A stretch of DNA of 64,000 nt from JANLYC01 sp963750495 (lineage in GTDB: Bacteria > Actinomycetota > Actinomycetes > Propionibacteriales > Nocardioidaceae), in NCBI GenBank assembly GCA_963750495.1, contig CAVVQV010000017.1, positions 1 through 64,000 on the forward strand, read 5' to 3'. Below the pieces are notes generated by a model. That model searched no databases and was not told the DNA's origin. It saw nothing but the letters and a program-made list of their open reading frames with translations. This document shows positions 45,575-53,732 of the stretch, piece by piece (position 1 is the stretch's first letter; each line of letters starts with the position of its first letter). The position numbers were made by a program, and so were the translations under genes.

Positions 45575-46114
45575 GTGATCAAGGTCAGTGTCCCCGCGGC
45601 TCCGCGCTCGGTGCCGCGCGCAGCGCTGGCCACCTGTGAGATCGTCACAGCCGCGACCATCGCCCACAGCCTGGCTGGCGGCGGCATGCCCTCGGTCCCG
45701 TGGCTGGTCGGCCTCATCTGCATGGTCTTCGGCGCCAGCCTCCTCGTCATCCGTGAGCTGATCCCACTCCGCTGGGCGCTTCCTGCCCTCGTCACGGCTC
45801 AGTTCGTGCTTCATCTTCTCCTAGCCGCGATGGCGACCGAAGCTCACGAACACGGCCATGCGACGGTCGCTGTCCTCGGTCTCTCCTGGCACATGCTCGC
45901 TGCCCACGTGGCGAGCGGGATGACCACCGGTCTGGTGTGGCACCTGCGTCGCCGGCTCCTGGCCGCAGTCATCCTCTGGCCGCTCCGCCTCGAGGCGCTG
46001 CCGCTTCGGCGGCTGGTTCTCAGGCCGCTCGGTCAGGTGTGGGTGCCGAACGGGCACAGCTGGCTCCTGGCAGCGCCGCACCGCGGTCCGCCGGCAGGTC
46101 TCCGCTGCGCTTGA
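45575..46114 (+). CDS. membrane protein at the head of a copper-type cluster
   Basis: A 179-residue protein with GTG start and about four hydrophobic segments in the first 125 residues. A His-rich loop (TEAHEHGHATVAVLG) and a second His pair (SWHMLAAHVASG) between segments suggest metal contact. The C-terminal part is basic. It is followed by the YcnI and CopC-CopD genes, which it probably belongs with; a copper role is inferred from these neighbours and the His content. Confidence 0.6.
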   Translation: MIKVSVPAAPRSVPRAALATCEIVTAATIAHSLAGGGMPSVPWLVGLICMVFGASLLVIRELIPLRWALPALVTAQFVLHLLLAAMATEAHEHGHATVAVLGLSWHMLAAHVASGMTTGLVWHLRRRLLAAVILWPLRLEALPLRRLVLRPLGQVWVPNGHSWLLAAPHRGPPAGLRCA

Positions 46115-46192
46115 ACATCGGGCATGACCGGTGGTCACGGCGCCAGCTGCTTGCTGCCCACAATCACTCAGACATGAAAGCGACCCAGAGAC

Positions 46193-46912
46193 ATGAATAT
46201 TCGACGTACTTCTGCGCGCCTGCTGGCTGCTTCGGCTGTGACGGGGGTTTCCCTTTTCGCCCTCGCGGCCTCGGCCGGTGCACATGTGACCATCACCCCG
46301 ACGACGACAGTGGCCGGCGCCTACACCGTGCTCACCGTGAGCGTGCCGCACGGATGTGATGGTTCGGCGACCACCAAGGTGGCCATCCAGATCCCCGCGG
46401 AGATCCTTGCCGTCACGCCCACCCGCAACTCGTTGTGGGACGTGACCAAGCAGAAGAAGCAATTGGCCGAGCCGGTGACTGACGCCTATGGCAATGCCGT
46501 GACCGAGCGGGACGCCATCGTGGTCTACACCGCCAAGAGTCCCCTTCCCGACGGCTACCGTGACGCCTTCGAGCTGTCGCTGAAGCTTCCCGAGGAGGAA
46601 GGCAAGACGCTGGTGTTCCCGGCCATCCAGACCTGTGAGAAGGGCGAAACCGCGTGGACCGAGGTCGCCGGAGCGGACCAGGACAGCGAGGAGCTGGAGC
46701 ACCCTGCCCCCACGCTCACTGTCACCGCAGCCGAAGCGGAGGGTGGGCACGGAGTGATCGTCACGTCCGCGGCCGCTGAGAAGGGTGCCGCGGCCCCAGC
46801 AGCGTCTGAGGGGAAGGACAGCGACATCCTCGGTGCCGTCGGCCTCGGCGCTGGAGTCCTCGGACTGCTGGCGGGCGGGACGGCGCTGGTACAGGTGCGC
46901 CGCCGCAGCTGA
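46193..46912 (+). CDS. YcnI family copper-binding protein
   Basis: A 239-residue DUF1775/YcnI protein exported by a signal peptide (about residues 1-28, ending SAGA). The mature chain begins with His (HVTITPTT), the position that coordinates copper in YcnI with a nearby Glu. The central beta domain has PAEILAVTPTRNSLWDV and the conserved Trp. A C-terminal transmembrane helix (GAVGLGAGVLGLLAGGTALV) with a basic end anchors it outside the membrane. The next gene starts 3 bases after its stop, so the YcnI and CopC-CopD proteins are made together. Confidence 0.85.
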   Translation: MNIRRTSARLLAASAVTGVSLFALAASAGAHVTITPTTTVAGAYTVLTVSVPHGCDGSATTKVAIQIPAEILAVTPTRNSLWDVTKQKKQLAEPVTDAYGNAVTERDAIVVYTAKSPLPDGYRDAFELSLKLPEEEGKTLVFPAIQTCEKGETAWTEVAGADQDSEELEHPAPTLTVTAAEAEGGHGVIVTSAAAEKGAAAPAASEGKDSDILGAVGLGAGVLGLLAGGTALVQVRRRS

Positions 46913-46915
46913 CTC

Positions 46916-48595
46916 GTGCCTGACAGACAGCGGCGGGCGTCGTGGTGGCGGGGCGTCAGGCTCGTCACCACGGCGGTCGCCTGCCTGCTGGCAGTCCTCG
47001 GTCCTGCTGCACCAGCACTTGCCCACGCGTCCCTGGTGAGCAGCGACCCCATCGAAGGCGCCGTTCTCCCGACCTCCCCCGGTCAGGCGACCTTCACCTT
47101 CGATGAACCCGTCTCACTGTCACCTGGCGGCGTGAAGGTCTTCGACGCCGAGGGTCGGCCGGTGTCGTCGTCCGCATCAGCCGGCGACAAGGTGATCGCG
47201 GTCGACCTCCCCGATGACCTCCCTGTCGGCACGTACGTGGTGGCCTGGCGGATCGTCTCTGCCGATGGTCACCCGGTGGCCGGTTCCCTCAGCTTCTCGG
47301 TGGGCACGCCGAGCATTCGCGTCGTCGCGCCGGACCTTCCCGACCAGTCCGGAGCCGCGATCACCACCGCTCTCTCAACAGCGAACGCGATGACCTACAT
47401 CGGGCTCCTGCTCGTCGTCGGACTCGGGATCTTTACGATCTTCTTGCTTCCTGGGGAGGCACGCGCTGATCGGCCCCGCCGACGGATGCGGACTCTCACC
47501 ACGGTGTGCGGGGTGGGGAGCCTGGCTGCCGCAGCAATTTCTGTACCGCTGACCGTGGTCAACCAGCAGGGCCTTCGCCTCGCCGACGTGCTGTCGGTCG
47601 AGGCCTGGACAGGGACCTCGATCACCGCCCTCGTGGCGCTGGGTGTCCTGGCCCTCGGTATCACACTGGTGCGGGGTGGGCTGGCCATGCGCCTCGCCCG
47701 CGCCCAGCAGCGGGCAGCCGTCGGTCTGGGAACATGCTGTGCGGCGCTTTCGCCGGCGATGAGCGGCCACTCGCGCGCCTACGCTCCTCAGGCGGCGGTG
47801 ATCGCGATCGACGTCTTGCATGTGCTCGCTGGCGGTGTCTGGCTCGGCGGTCTCGTCGGTCTCGCGATCACTCTGCCGGCTATTGCCGGCCGCGGTGCCC
47901 ACGCGGCGCGGACACTCGCTCGGTTCTCCACTCTCGCGTCAGGCGTGCTCGCAGCTCTCGTTGCGACCGGAGGACTGCTCGCCTGGCGCATCGTCGGGTC
48001 CTGGGAGAACCTGTTCGGCACCCGCTACGGATGGATGTTGCTCAGCAAGATTGCGCTGGTGTCCGTGGCTTGTGCTCTCGCCGGGTGGAACCGGTACGTA
48101 CTGCTGCCGCGCACTCGGCCCACTGACGGGTATCAGGAGCGACAGGCCGCCGCCAGACAACTGCGGCGCGTCGTCACGGTCGAGGCGAGCGTGATCGTGC
48201 TGGTGCTCGGACTCACCGGCTTTCTCGTGAACCAGGCTCCGCGCGTCGGAGCAGTCGTGATCCCGGACGGTCGCACCGGTGTACAAGCGACTCGGCTCGG
48301 CGACGACCTGAAGGTCTTGGCCACGCTGACCCCTGCGGTGGTCGGCCAGAACACCCTTCTCGTCCAGATCCAGGACCTGGCGGGCGACCCCGTGGAGCCA
48401 GGCCGGTTTCCCGAGGTCAGCCTGCGCTCCGATGGGCTGGATCTAGGCAAGGTCAGGGCAACGAGCGACGGCGTCGGCACGTTCCGCGGTGACGTGGTCC
48501 TTCCGGCCGCAGGCCCATGGCGGCTCCAGGTCAGTGTGCGTCTCGGTGAGTTCGAGAACCCCGTTGCCGTTGTGACCTTCAACGTGACGGACTAG
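46916..48595 (+). CDS. CopC-CopD fusion, copper resistance/import protein
   Basis: A 559-residue protein with a signal segment (about residues 15-38), then a CopC domain starting HASLVSSDPIEG, where the N-terminal His and the later DGHPVAG His bind copper. From about residue 150 a CopD domain has eight or nine hydrophobic segments with internal His (DVLHVLAGGVW, SGHSRAYAP). A second beta domain forms the C-terminus (about 460-559). The family brings copper across the membrane or resists it. The start is GTG 46916. Confidence 0.85.
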   Translation: MPDRQRRASWWRGVRLVTTAVACLLAVLGPAAPALAHASLVSSDPIEGAVLPTSPGQATFTFDEPVSLSPGGVKVFDAEGRPVSSSASAGDKVIAVDLPDDLPVGTYVVAWRIVSADGHPVAGSLSFSVGTPSIRVVAPDLPDQSGAAITTALSTANAMTYIGLLLVVGLGIFTIFLLPGEARADRPRRRMRTLTTVCGVGSLAAAAISVPLTVVNQQGLRLADVLSVEAWTGTSITALVALGVLALGITLVRGGLAMRLARAQQRAAVGLGTCCAALSPAMSGHSRAYAPQAAVIAIDVLHVLAGGVWLGGLVGLAITLPAIAGRGAHAARTLARFSTLASGVLAALVATGGLLAWRIVGSWENLFGTRYGWMLLSKIALVSVACALAGWNRYVLLPRTRPTDGYQERQAAARQLRRVVTVEASVIVLVLGLTGFLVNQAPRVGAVVIPDGRTGVQATRLGDDLKVLATLTPAVVGQNTLLVQIQDLAGDPVEPGRFPEVSLRSDGLDLGKVRATSDGVGTFRGDVVLPAAGPWRLQVSVRLGEFENPVAVVTFNVTD

Positions 48596-49470
48596 GCGAC
48601 TTCGACTCCAACGGGGATCGTGTGCAAGAACCCGTCCACACGAACCTGGACGAAGCAGAGGTACTCGCCGGGCCTCTTGAATTCTGTGTGGAAGGTCAGC
48701 CGCGTGCCCTCTTCCTCGACCTCCGGCTGACCCAGCGGGTGGAGGTGCACCACTGAACCTGACTCGACGTGGAACGCGGTCACGTGCGCGAACGTGCCGA
48801 GATAAGTGCCGAGCTTCACCGGTCGTCCCTGGGCATCGTTGGCCACAAAGCTCAAACGACCTGACGAGCCGACCCTGAGGTCGCCCTCGGCCCCGATGTG
48901 GATGACGCCGTCGTCGCCGCCTGCAGCCAGTGCAGTGGGCTGCGGGGACCAAGCCCCCGGCAGGGTCACGGTCTTGCCCAGCATGAGGTGATCCCCGTTG
49001 CCAGCTGCGTTGCGAGCGATGAACTCTGCGATCAACCGGTAGTCGCCGGCCTCGGGGACCGTCACCGGTGCTGACCAGGTTCCATCGCCGTCCAAGCTCG
49101 GGTGCAGGTGGCGGAACACCGCGAGATCAGTCCGGACCAGGTAGAGGTGGAGGTCTTTGGTCTGCTCCGCGATGTAGTCCTTCAGCAGGGTTCCGTCGGG
49201 GGTCCTGATCTGGAAACGCACCGCACCGGGAAGACCGGCTGTCTTCGGCAGCGCCGGGTTCGCCAGCGTGTACCCGGCCTCGGCGTCCTGTGTCCCATCG
49301 CCGATCAGAGCCGAGATGTGCTCGTGACCGGGACCGTGGCTGTGGGACGCACCTCCATCGATCGTGGCGTTCGGGGTGCCACCCACCGACGTGGTCGCTC
49401 CTCCGCCACTGCAGCCGACGAGAGCCACGAGAAGCATCCCCGACGCAGTCGTCCTCGGCAGTGCACGCAT
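48592..49470 (-). CDS. secreted lipoprotein, possible copper-chaperone-like
   Basis: A 292-residue protein from ATG 49470 (an upstream open frame is unlikely). It has a signal peptide with lipobox LVGC near residue 20, then a His-rich linker (GGASHSHGPGHEHIS). The rest is beta-rich with repeated His pairs (AVFRHLHPSLDGDG, AHVTAFHV, VVHLHPLG), a pattern seen in YtkA/FixH-like copper-associated proteins. Its stop overlaps the CopC-CopD stop by 3-4 bases on the opposite strand. Linkage to copper is inferred from neighbours and His content. Confidence 0.65.
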   Translation of the reverse strand: MRALPRTTASGMLLVALVGCSGGGATTSVGGTPNATIDGGASHSHGPGHEHISALIGDGTQDAEAGYTLANPALPKTAGLPGAVRFQIRTPDGTLLKDYIAEQTKDLHLYLVRTDLAVFRHLHPSLDGDGTWSAPVTVPEAGDYRLIAEFIARNAAGNGDHLMLGKTVTLPGAWSPQPTALAAGGDDGVIHIGAEGDLRVGSSGRLSFVANDAQGRPVKLGTYLGTFAHVTAFHVESGSVVHLHPLGQPEVEEEGTRLTFHTEFKRPGEYLCFVQVRVDGFLHTIPVGVEVA

Positions 49471-49679
49471 GTGATCAGTGTGACAGCCAGGGTCGTGACG
49501 AACAGCATGATTCCCGACAGCGCACGCATGGCCACAGCGGGCGTAATCTCCGTCACATCCCTCCCAGTGGTCACGCTCACGCGGCGCTCTCCGGGTTTGG
49601 TGGCTTCGTGGGCGTGTCACCATGGACGTGGCGGTCCGGCGACCCGGCTGCTCCCTGCACCCAAGGAGTCTCTGCACCT

Positions 49680-49889
49680 ATGTTCGTCATCCTGCTCGGT
49701 CTCCTCGTGATCCTCGCGCTCGCCGCCCTCGTGACCTTGTACGTCGCGTTCCCGCACCGCGGAAGCGACATCCCGCACGCGGAGTGGCTCTCCGACGCGA
49801 TGCTGAAGTCGGAGCGGAAAGTGAACGAGAAGCTGGTCGAGCTCGATGGCCGGGTCACCCAAAAGGTCCACGAGCGCACCCGCGGCTGA
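49680..49889 (+). CDS. small single-pass membrane protein before ftsY
   Basis: A 69-residue protein starting at ATG 49680. A single hydrophobic helix covers residues 2-24 (MFVILLGLLVILALAALVT), followed by a charged, helical cytoplasmic part (DAMLKSERKVNEKLVELDGRV). It lies 36 bases before ftsY, on the same strand. No known family is recognised; a role near the membrane next to the SRP receptor is only a guess. The gap before it (49471-49679) shows no further gene. Confidence 0.6.
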   Translation: MFVILLGLLVILALAALVTLYVAFPHRGSDIPHAEWLSDAMLKSERKVNEKLVELDGRVTQKVHERTRG

Positions 49890-49925
49890 CCTGGGCCGCA
49901 CTCCCGTCTGGGAGGATGTTCCACC

Positions 49926-51098
49926 GTGACTCTCATCATCGTGATCCTGCTGGCCATCCTCGTCGTGGCCCTCGCCGTCGGCGCCGTCCTGGTCGCGTCC
50001 ACGCGTGGCAAGCGGACCGGTCGGGCTGATGGGGCGCCGCCCTCGCCCAGGTCGACGGCTCCTGACGCGGGTGCCGAGCCGACCGCCGACCGCCCCACTG
50101 CTCCGACGCAGCGGGTCGTCGCGCCCGACGACGTCGTCGCGGGCGCACCGACGGCCGTGCTCGATCTCGAGCGGCCCGAACCGGCTGCCGGTCGGCTCCA
50201 CCGGCTGCGCGCTCGACTAGCCCGATCCCAGTCGACCCTCGGCAGAGGCCTGCTGGCATTGCTCTCGCGAGAACGGCTCGACGAGTCGACCTGGGAAGAG
50301 ATCGAGGACATCCTCCTCGCGGCCGACCTCGGCGTCGCGCCGACGATGGAGCTGGTCGAGAGGTTGCAGACCCGGATGCGGGTCGAGTCCGCGAGCCAGG
50401 ACCAGGTGCACGCGTTGCTGCGCGAGGAGCTGATCGCCTTGATCGACCCGACACTCGACCGGACTCTCCACTCTGACCGGGTCGGCGGCAAGCCCGGCGT
50501 CGTGATGGTCGTGGGCGTCAACGGCGTCGGCAAGACCACCACGGTCGGCAAGATCGCGCGCGTCCTGGTCGCACAGGACAAGGACGTCCTCCTCGGGGCG
50601 GCCGACACGTTCCGCGCCGCGGCCGCCGACCAGCTCACGACGTGGGGCGAGCGGGTCGGTGTCCCTACCGTGCGCGGTGCTGAAGGCTCAGACCCGGCGA
50701 GTGTCGCCTTCGAAGCGACGAAGACGGGGGTCGAGGCCGAGGTCGACACCGTTCTCATCGACACAGCCGGGCGGCTGCACACCAAGACCGGCCTGATGGA
50801 CGAGCTCGGAAAGGTCAAGCGAGTGATCGAGAAGCAGGCGAAGGTCGACGAGGTGCTGCTGGTCATCGACGCGACCACCGGTCAGAACGGGTTGACCCAG
50901 GCACGCATCTTCGCCGAGGTGGTCGACGTGACCGGCATCGTGCTGACCAAGCTCGACGGGACGGCCAAGGGCGGCATCGTCGTTGCGGTCCAGCGCGAGC
51001 TCGGCGTACCGGTCAAGCTGGTCGGGCTCGGTGAGGGCGCCGACGACCTCGCCCCGTTCGACGCGGTGGAGTTCGTCGACGCCCTGCTCGACGGCTGA
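49926..51098 (+). CDS. ftsY: signal recognition particle receptor FtsY
   Basis: FtsY docks ribosome-SRP complexes at the membrane. 390 residues with GTG start. An N-terminal hydrophobic helix (TLIIVILLAILVVALAVGAVLVA) and an acidic/Pro-rich A region precede the NG GTPase domain. G1 is GVNGVGKTTTVGK near residue 197, DTAGR near 279 and TKLDG near 340, with closing GLGEGADDLAPFDA. The C-terminal 35 or so codons exist a second time as a remnant at about 51826-51930, from a tandem duplication. Confidence 0.95.
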   Translation: MTLIIVILLAILVVALAVGAVLVASTRGKRTGRADGAPPSPRSTAPDAGAEPTADRPTAPTQRVVAPDDVVAGAPTAVLDLERPEPAAGRLHRLRARLARSQSTLGRGLLALLSRERLDESTWEEIEDILLAADLGVAPTMELVERLQTRMRVESASQDQVHALLREELIALIDPTLDRTLHSDRVGGKPGVVMVVGVNGVGKTTTVGKIARVLVAQDKDVLLGAADTFRAAAADQLTTWGERVGVPTVRGAEGSDPASVAFEATKTGVEAEVDTVLIDTAGRLHTKTGLMDELGKVKRVIEKQAKVDEVLLVIDATTGQNGLTQARIFAEVVDVTGIVLTKLDGTAKGGIVVAVQRELGVPVKLVGLGEGADDLAPFDAVEFVDALLDG

Positions 51099-51138
51099 CC
51101 CACGCCTGGCCGGTGAGTCAGCCGAACCCGTCGTGACG

Positions 51139-51591
51139 TCAGGGCAGCGTGTAGTGGAGCGTGACAAAGGTCTTGTTGTTGTCGTGCGGGGCATTCTGCG
51201 CCGTGAGGGTGCCCTTGGCGCCGGCGAACTTGCCGGATCCGCCGGTGACCCGCCCGACGTACGACGTCTGACTGGTGTTGTGGACGCGGGCGAAGATCAT
51301 TCCGCCGTGCCTCGTGACGGCGACGTAGATCTTCACGTTCTGCGTGCGGGGGTTGTAGATCCCAGTGATGACGTCGTAGCCGACAACGTGTCCACGGACG
51401 CGATCGATTTCCGTGCCGGTAAAGCCGTTGCGACCGAGATTGTGGCTCTTGTCGGAGATGGCGACGAACTTGTAGGTATGCGCCGCTGAAGTGGCGTCGG
51501 CTGCGCCCACGAGTCCGGCGCCGGACAGCGCGGTGGTGGCGATGAGGGCCGCGCCGGCGGCCAGGGCGAGGTTGCGCTTGCTAGGGAGCAT
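51139..51591 (-). CDS. secreted beta-barrel protein (dirigent/allene-oxide-cyclase-like), intact copy
   Basis: A 150-residue exported protein with a signal peptide (about residues 1-38, hydrophobic core LALAAGAALIATTALSGAG). The mature part has beta strands and the GRVTGGSGKFAGAKGTLTA pattern common to dirigent/AOC-barrel-like proteins of actinobacteria. Enzymatic activity is not implied. A frameshifted sister copy lies at 51975-52426. It is convergent with ftsY and ends 40 bases after it. Confidence 0.7.
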   Translation of the reverse strand: MLPSKRNLALAAGAALIATTALSGAGLVGAADATSAAHTYKFVAISDKSHNLGRNGFTGTEIDRVRGHVVGYDVITGIYNPRTQNVKIYVAVTRHGGMIFARVHNTSQTSYVGRVTGGSGKFAGAKGTLTAQNAPHDNNKTFVTLHYTLP

Positions 51592-51742
51592 CCGAAGTCC
51601 TTTCGACTCGGCGCGAAGTTGCGCCGCTGGTATCTTCGTCCTCGTTTGTCCGCGGTGGAACCGTCCGAACGAGCGATCTCTACGCGGGCAGCATGTCCCG
51701 TTGGACTATGACTGGATAGTCAAAATGAGTCATTGGGTGTCG

Positions 51743-51934
51743 ACGGCAGGCTCAGCCGTCCGTGACGCCCATCGGATCGTGCTCGTGAGCGCAGTACCCG
51801 CGGCTCGGACCCCGGCCGCCGCGGCCAGCGCGAGCTCGGCGTACCGGTCAAGCGGGTCGGACTCGGCGAGGGCGCCGACGACCTCGCTCCGTTCGACGCG
51901 GCGGAGTTCGTCGATGCCCTGCTCGACGGCTTAG
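51743..51934. pseudogene. duplication scars: DUF2236 3' remnant joined to ftsY 3' remnant
   Basis: About 51743-51812 matches the last 70 bases of the DUF2236 gene (minus strand). About 51818-51930 matches the last 100-plus bases of ftsY (plus strand, translating to VGLGEGADDLAPFDAAEFVDALLDG, with the stop now at 51932). Neither piece has a start or a functional domain. Together they mark the joint of the tandem duplication. Confidence 0.85.
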
Positions 51935-51974
51935 CCACCCTCGGCACGGTGGGTCAGCCATATCCGTTGTGACG

Positions 51975-52426
51975 TCAGGGCAGCGTGTAGTGGAGCGTGA
52001 TGAAGGTCTTGTTGTTGGCGTGCGGGGCGTTCTTCGCCGTCACGGTGCCCTTGGCGCCGGCGAACTTGCCCGAGCCGCCGGTGACACGCCCGGCATACGT
52101 CGTCTGACTGGTGTTGTGGACACGGCCGAAGATCATCGCACCGCGCCTCGTCGCGGCGAAATAGATCTTCACGTGCTGCGTGGCCGGGTTGTAGAGCCGC
52201 TGAGCAGGCCGTAGCCGACAACGTGTCCACGGACGCGATCGATTTCCGTGCCGGTAAAGCCGTTGCGACCGAGATTGTGGCTCTTGTCGGAGATGGCGGC
52301 GAACTTGTAGGTGTGCGTCACCTTGGCGGCGTCGGCTGCGCCGACCAGTGCAGCGCCGGACAGGGCGGTGGAAGCGATCAGTGCCGCGCCGGCGGCCATC
52401 GCGAGATTGCGCTTGCTGGAGAGCAT
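51975..52426 (-). pseudogene. frameshifted second copy of the secreted beta-barrel protein
   Basis: From ATG 52426 the product is nearly the same as the neighbour (LSSKRNLAMAAGAALIASTALSGA; HNLGRNGFTG), but near 52195-52205 one base is missing relative to the intact copy (22 versus 23 bases between TTGTAG and CGTAGCC). The rest of the protein, including VTGGSGKFAGAKGTVTAKNAPH, continues in another frame to 51975. The signal peptide would still be made, but the barrel is broken. Confidence 0.85.
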
Positions 52427-52587
52427 CCGAAGTCCTTTAGACACGGCGCGAAGTTGCGTCGTCGGTATGGTCAACCTCGTTTGTCCGCGGGGAAACCGTC
52501 CGACATGGGGATCTCTACGGGCTCAGAATGTCCCGTCGGGCTATGACGAGATGGTCAGGACGGGTGACGCCCGTGTCGACGGCGGGC

Positions 52588-53520
52588 TCAGCCGTCCGTC
52601 ATGGCCCATCGGATCGTGCTCGTGAGCGCCATACCCGCGGCCCTGACCCCCACACTCTCGACTACGGGTAGGTAGGGCAGCCGCAGCGGCCAGCGGGACC
52701 ACACCGGCATCAGCGCGACCGACGCAGCCGCTAGCACCCCGTACCCCGGGCGGAGCGGAAGCGGGACGGGCGGGTTGAACAGCATGAAGCGAGCGGCGGA
52801 CCGCGCCTCCTTCGTGCCTTCGAGCTCAGGGCGGTACGTCGCCAGCTGCTCCCGCATCTCGGCCTCGGTCCGGGGTGCGTCGACGACGCCGAGCGCCTCG
52901 GCGACCCGAGCCGTGTCGGTCACATAGCCGTCGCGGCCGGTCTGGTCGAGCGGGCGGGCACCGTAGGTCGCGTGGGCCAGCAAGAAGCTGTCGATCTCGA
53001 CCAGGTGGACCCACTTCAGCAGGTGCGGGTCCGATGCGGCGTACGCGCGGCCGTCCGGCGCGCGCCCGCGCACCCGCTCGTGGATGGCCCGGATCCGGGC
53101 CACCATCTCCTCGGCGTCCTCGGCCGTGCCGAAGCTGGTGACGGCCAGGAAGTGGCTCGTGCGCTGGAGGCGTCCCCACGGGTCGCCGCGGTAGCCGGAG
53201 TGGCCGGCCACTCCGGCCATGGCCAGCGGGTGCAGCGACTGGAGCAGGAGTGCGCGGAGACCGCCCACGAACATCGAGGCGTCGCCGTGTACTTCCCGGA
53301 TCGGGCGGTCCTCGGCAAACCAACGTGGCCCATCCGCGGCCGCGATCCGGTCGCGTCGCGCCGGTCCCTCGGGGCCGGCTACCCGCGCGAAGATCTGCTG
53401 GCCCAACCGGTCCCGGATTCCCGTGAGCGGCCCGGAGGTCACGGTGCGCGTCCGGGGCACACTCGCCGCGGTCGAAGCGACGGACGCGGTCTCCGCTGAC
53501 TCCGAAGGCGGGTTGCTCAC
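52588..53520 (-). CDS. oxygenase MpaB family protein (DUF2236)
   Basis: About 310 residues from GTG 53520. DUF2236/MpaB-type heme-dependent oxygenase family: GDASMFVGGLRALLLQSLHPLAMAGV near residue 80 contains the conserved His, and WGRLQRTSHFLAVTSFG follows; VHLVEIDSFLLAHATYG is near 165. Family members include latex-clearing and mycophenolic-acid-oxidising proteins; the substrate is unknown here. Its 3' end was duplicated with the preceding genes. It is divergent from amtB. Confidence 0.8.
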   Translation of the reverse strand: MSNPPSESAETASVASTAASVPRTRTVTSGPLTGIRDRLGQQIFARVAGPEGPARRDRIAAADGPRWFAEDRPIREVHGDASMFVGGLRALLLQSLHPLAMAGVAGHSGYRGDPWGRLQRTSHFLAVTSFGTAEDAEEMVARIRAIHERVRGRAPDGRAYAASDPHLLKWVHLVEIDSFLLAHATYGARPLDQTGRDGYVTDTARVAEALGVVDAPRTEAEMREQLATYRPELEGTKEARSAARFMLFNPPVPLPLRPGYGVLAAASVALMPVWSRWPLRLPYLPVVESVGVRAAGMALTSTIRWAMTDG

Positions 53521-53592
53521 CGGTCCAGTAAACCCGGTCGCTCCAAACCCCTCTCGCGGGTGGTCCGCGGGGCAGTAGCAGTTCACGAGCTC

Positions 53593-53628
53593 GTAACACA
53601 CCTGCGCGAACTGTCACGCGAGTGCAAC
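53593..53628 (+). promoter_or_regulatory. candidate GlnR boxes upstream of amtB
   Basis: Two stretches resemble the actinobacterial GlnR site (GTnAC-n6-GnAAC): GTAAC (53593-53597) with a weaker partner GCGAA at 53604-53608, and GTCAC-n6-GCAAC (53613-53617, 53624-53628). They lie about 105-140 bases before amtB. GlnR controls amtB-glnK-glnD in streptomycetes, so a site here is expected. Binding is inferred. Confidence 0.45.
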
Positions 53629-53732
53629 ACGACGTGTCGCCTCATGAAACGTCGGCCCGCCAGGGTGAGGGCATTGCTGCACCACCGGCCCGAGGTGGTG
53701 CGTTCCTGCCCCCTGATCGACAGGACCTCCGG

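Larger units (their letters stand above)
50985..52650. repeat. ~837-bp tandem segmental duplication with gene-end scars
   Basis: Unit 1 (about 50985-51812) runs from inside the 3' end of ftsY through the small secreted gene to a 3' piece of the DUF2236 gene. Unit 2 (about 51813-52650) repeats the same three parts: ftsY 3' piece, secreted gene, and the real 3' end of the DUF2236 gene. Matching landmarks are 835-837 bases apart (CGAGCTCGGCGTACCGGTCA at both ftsY ends; ATCGGATCGTGCTCGTGAGC at both DUF2236 ends). Identity is moderate with many substitutions, so the event is not recent. Confidence 0.9.
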
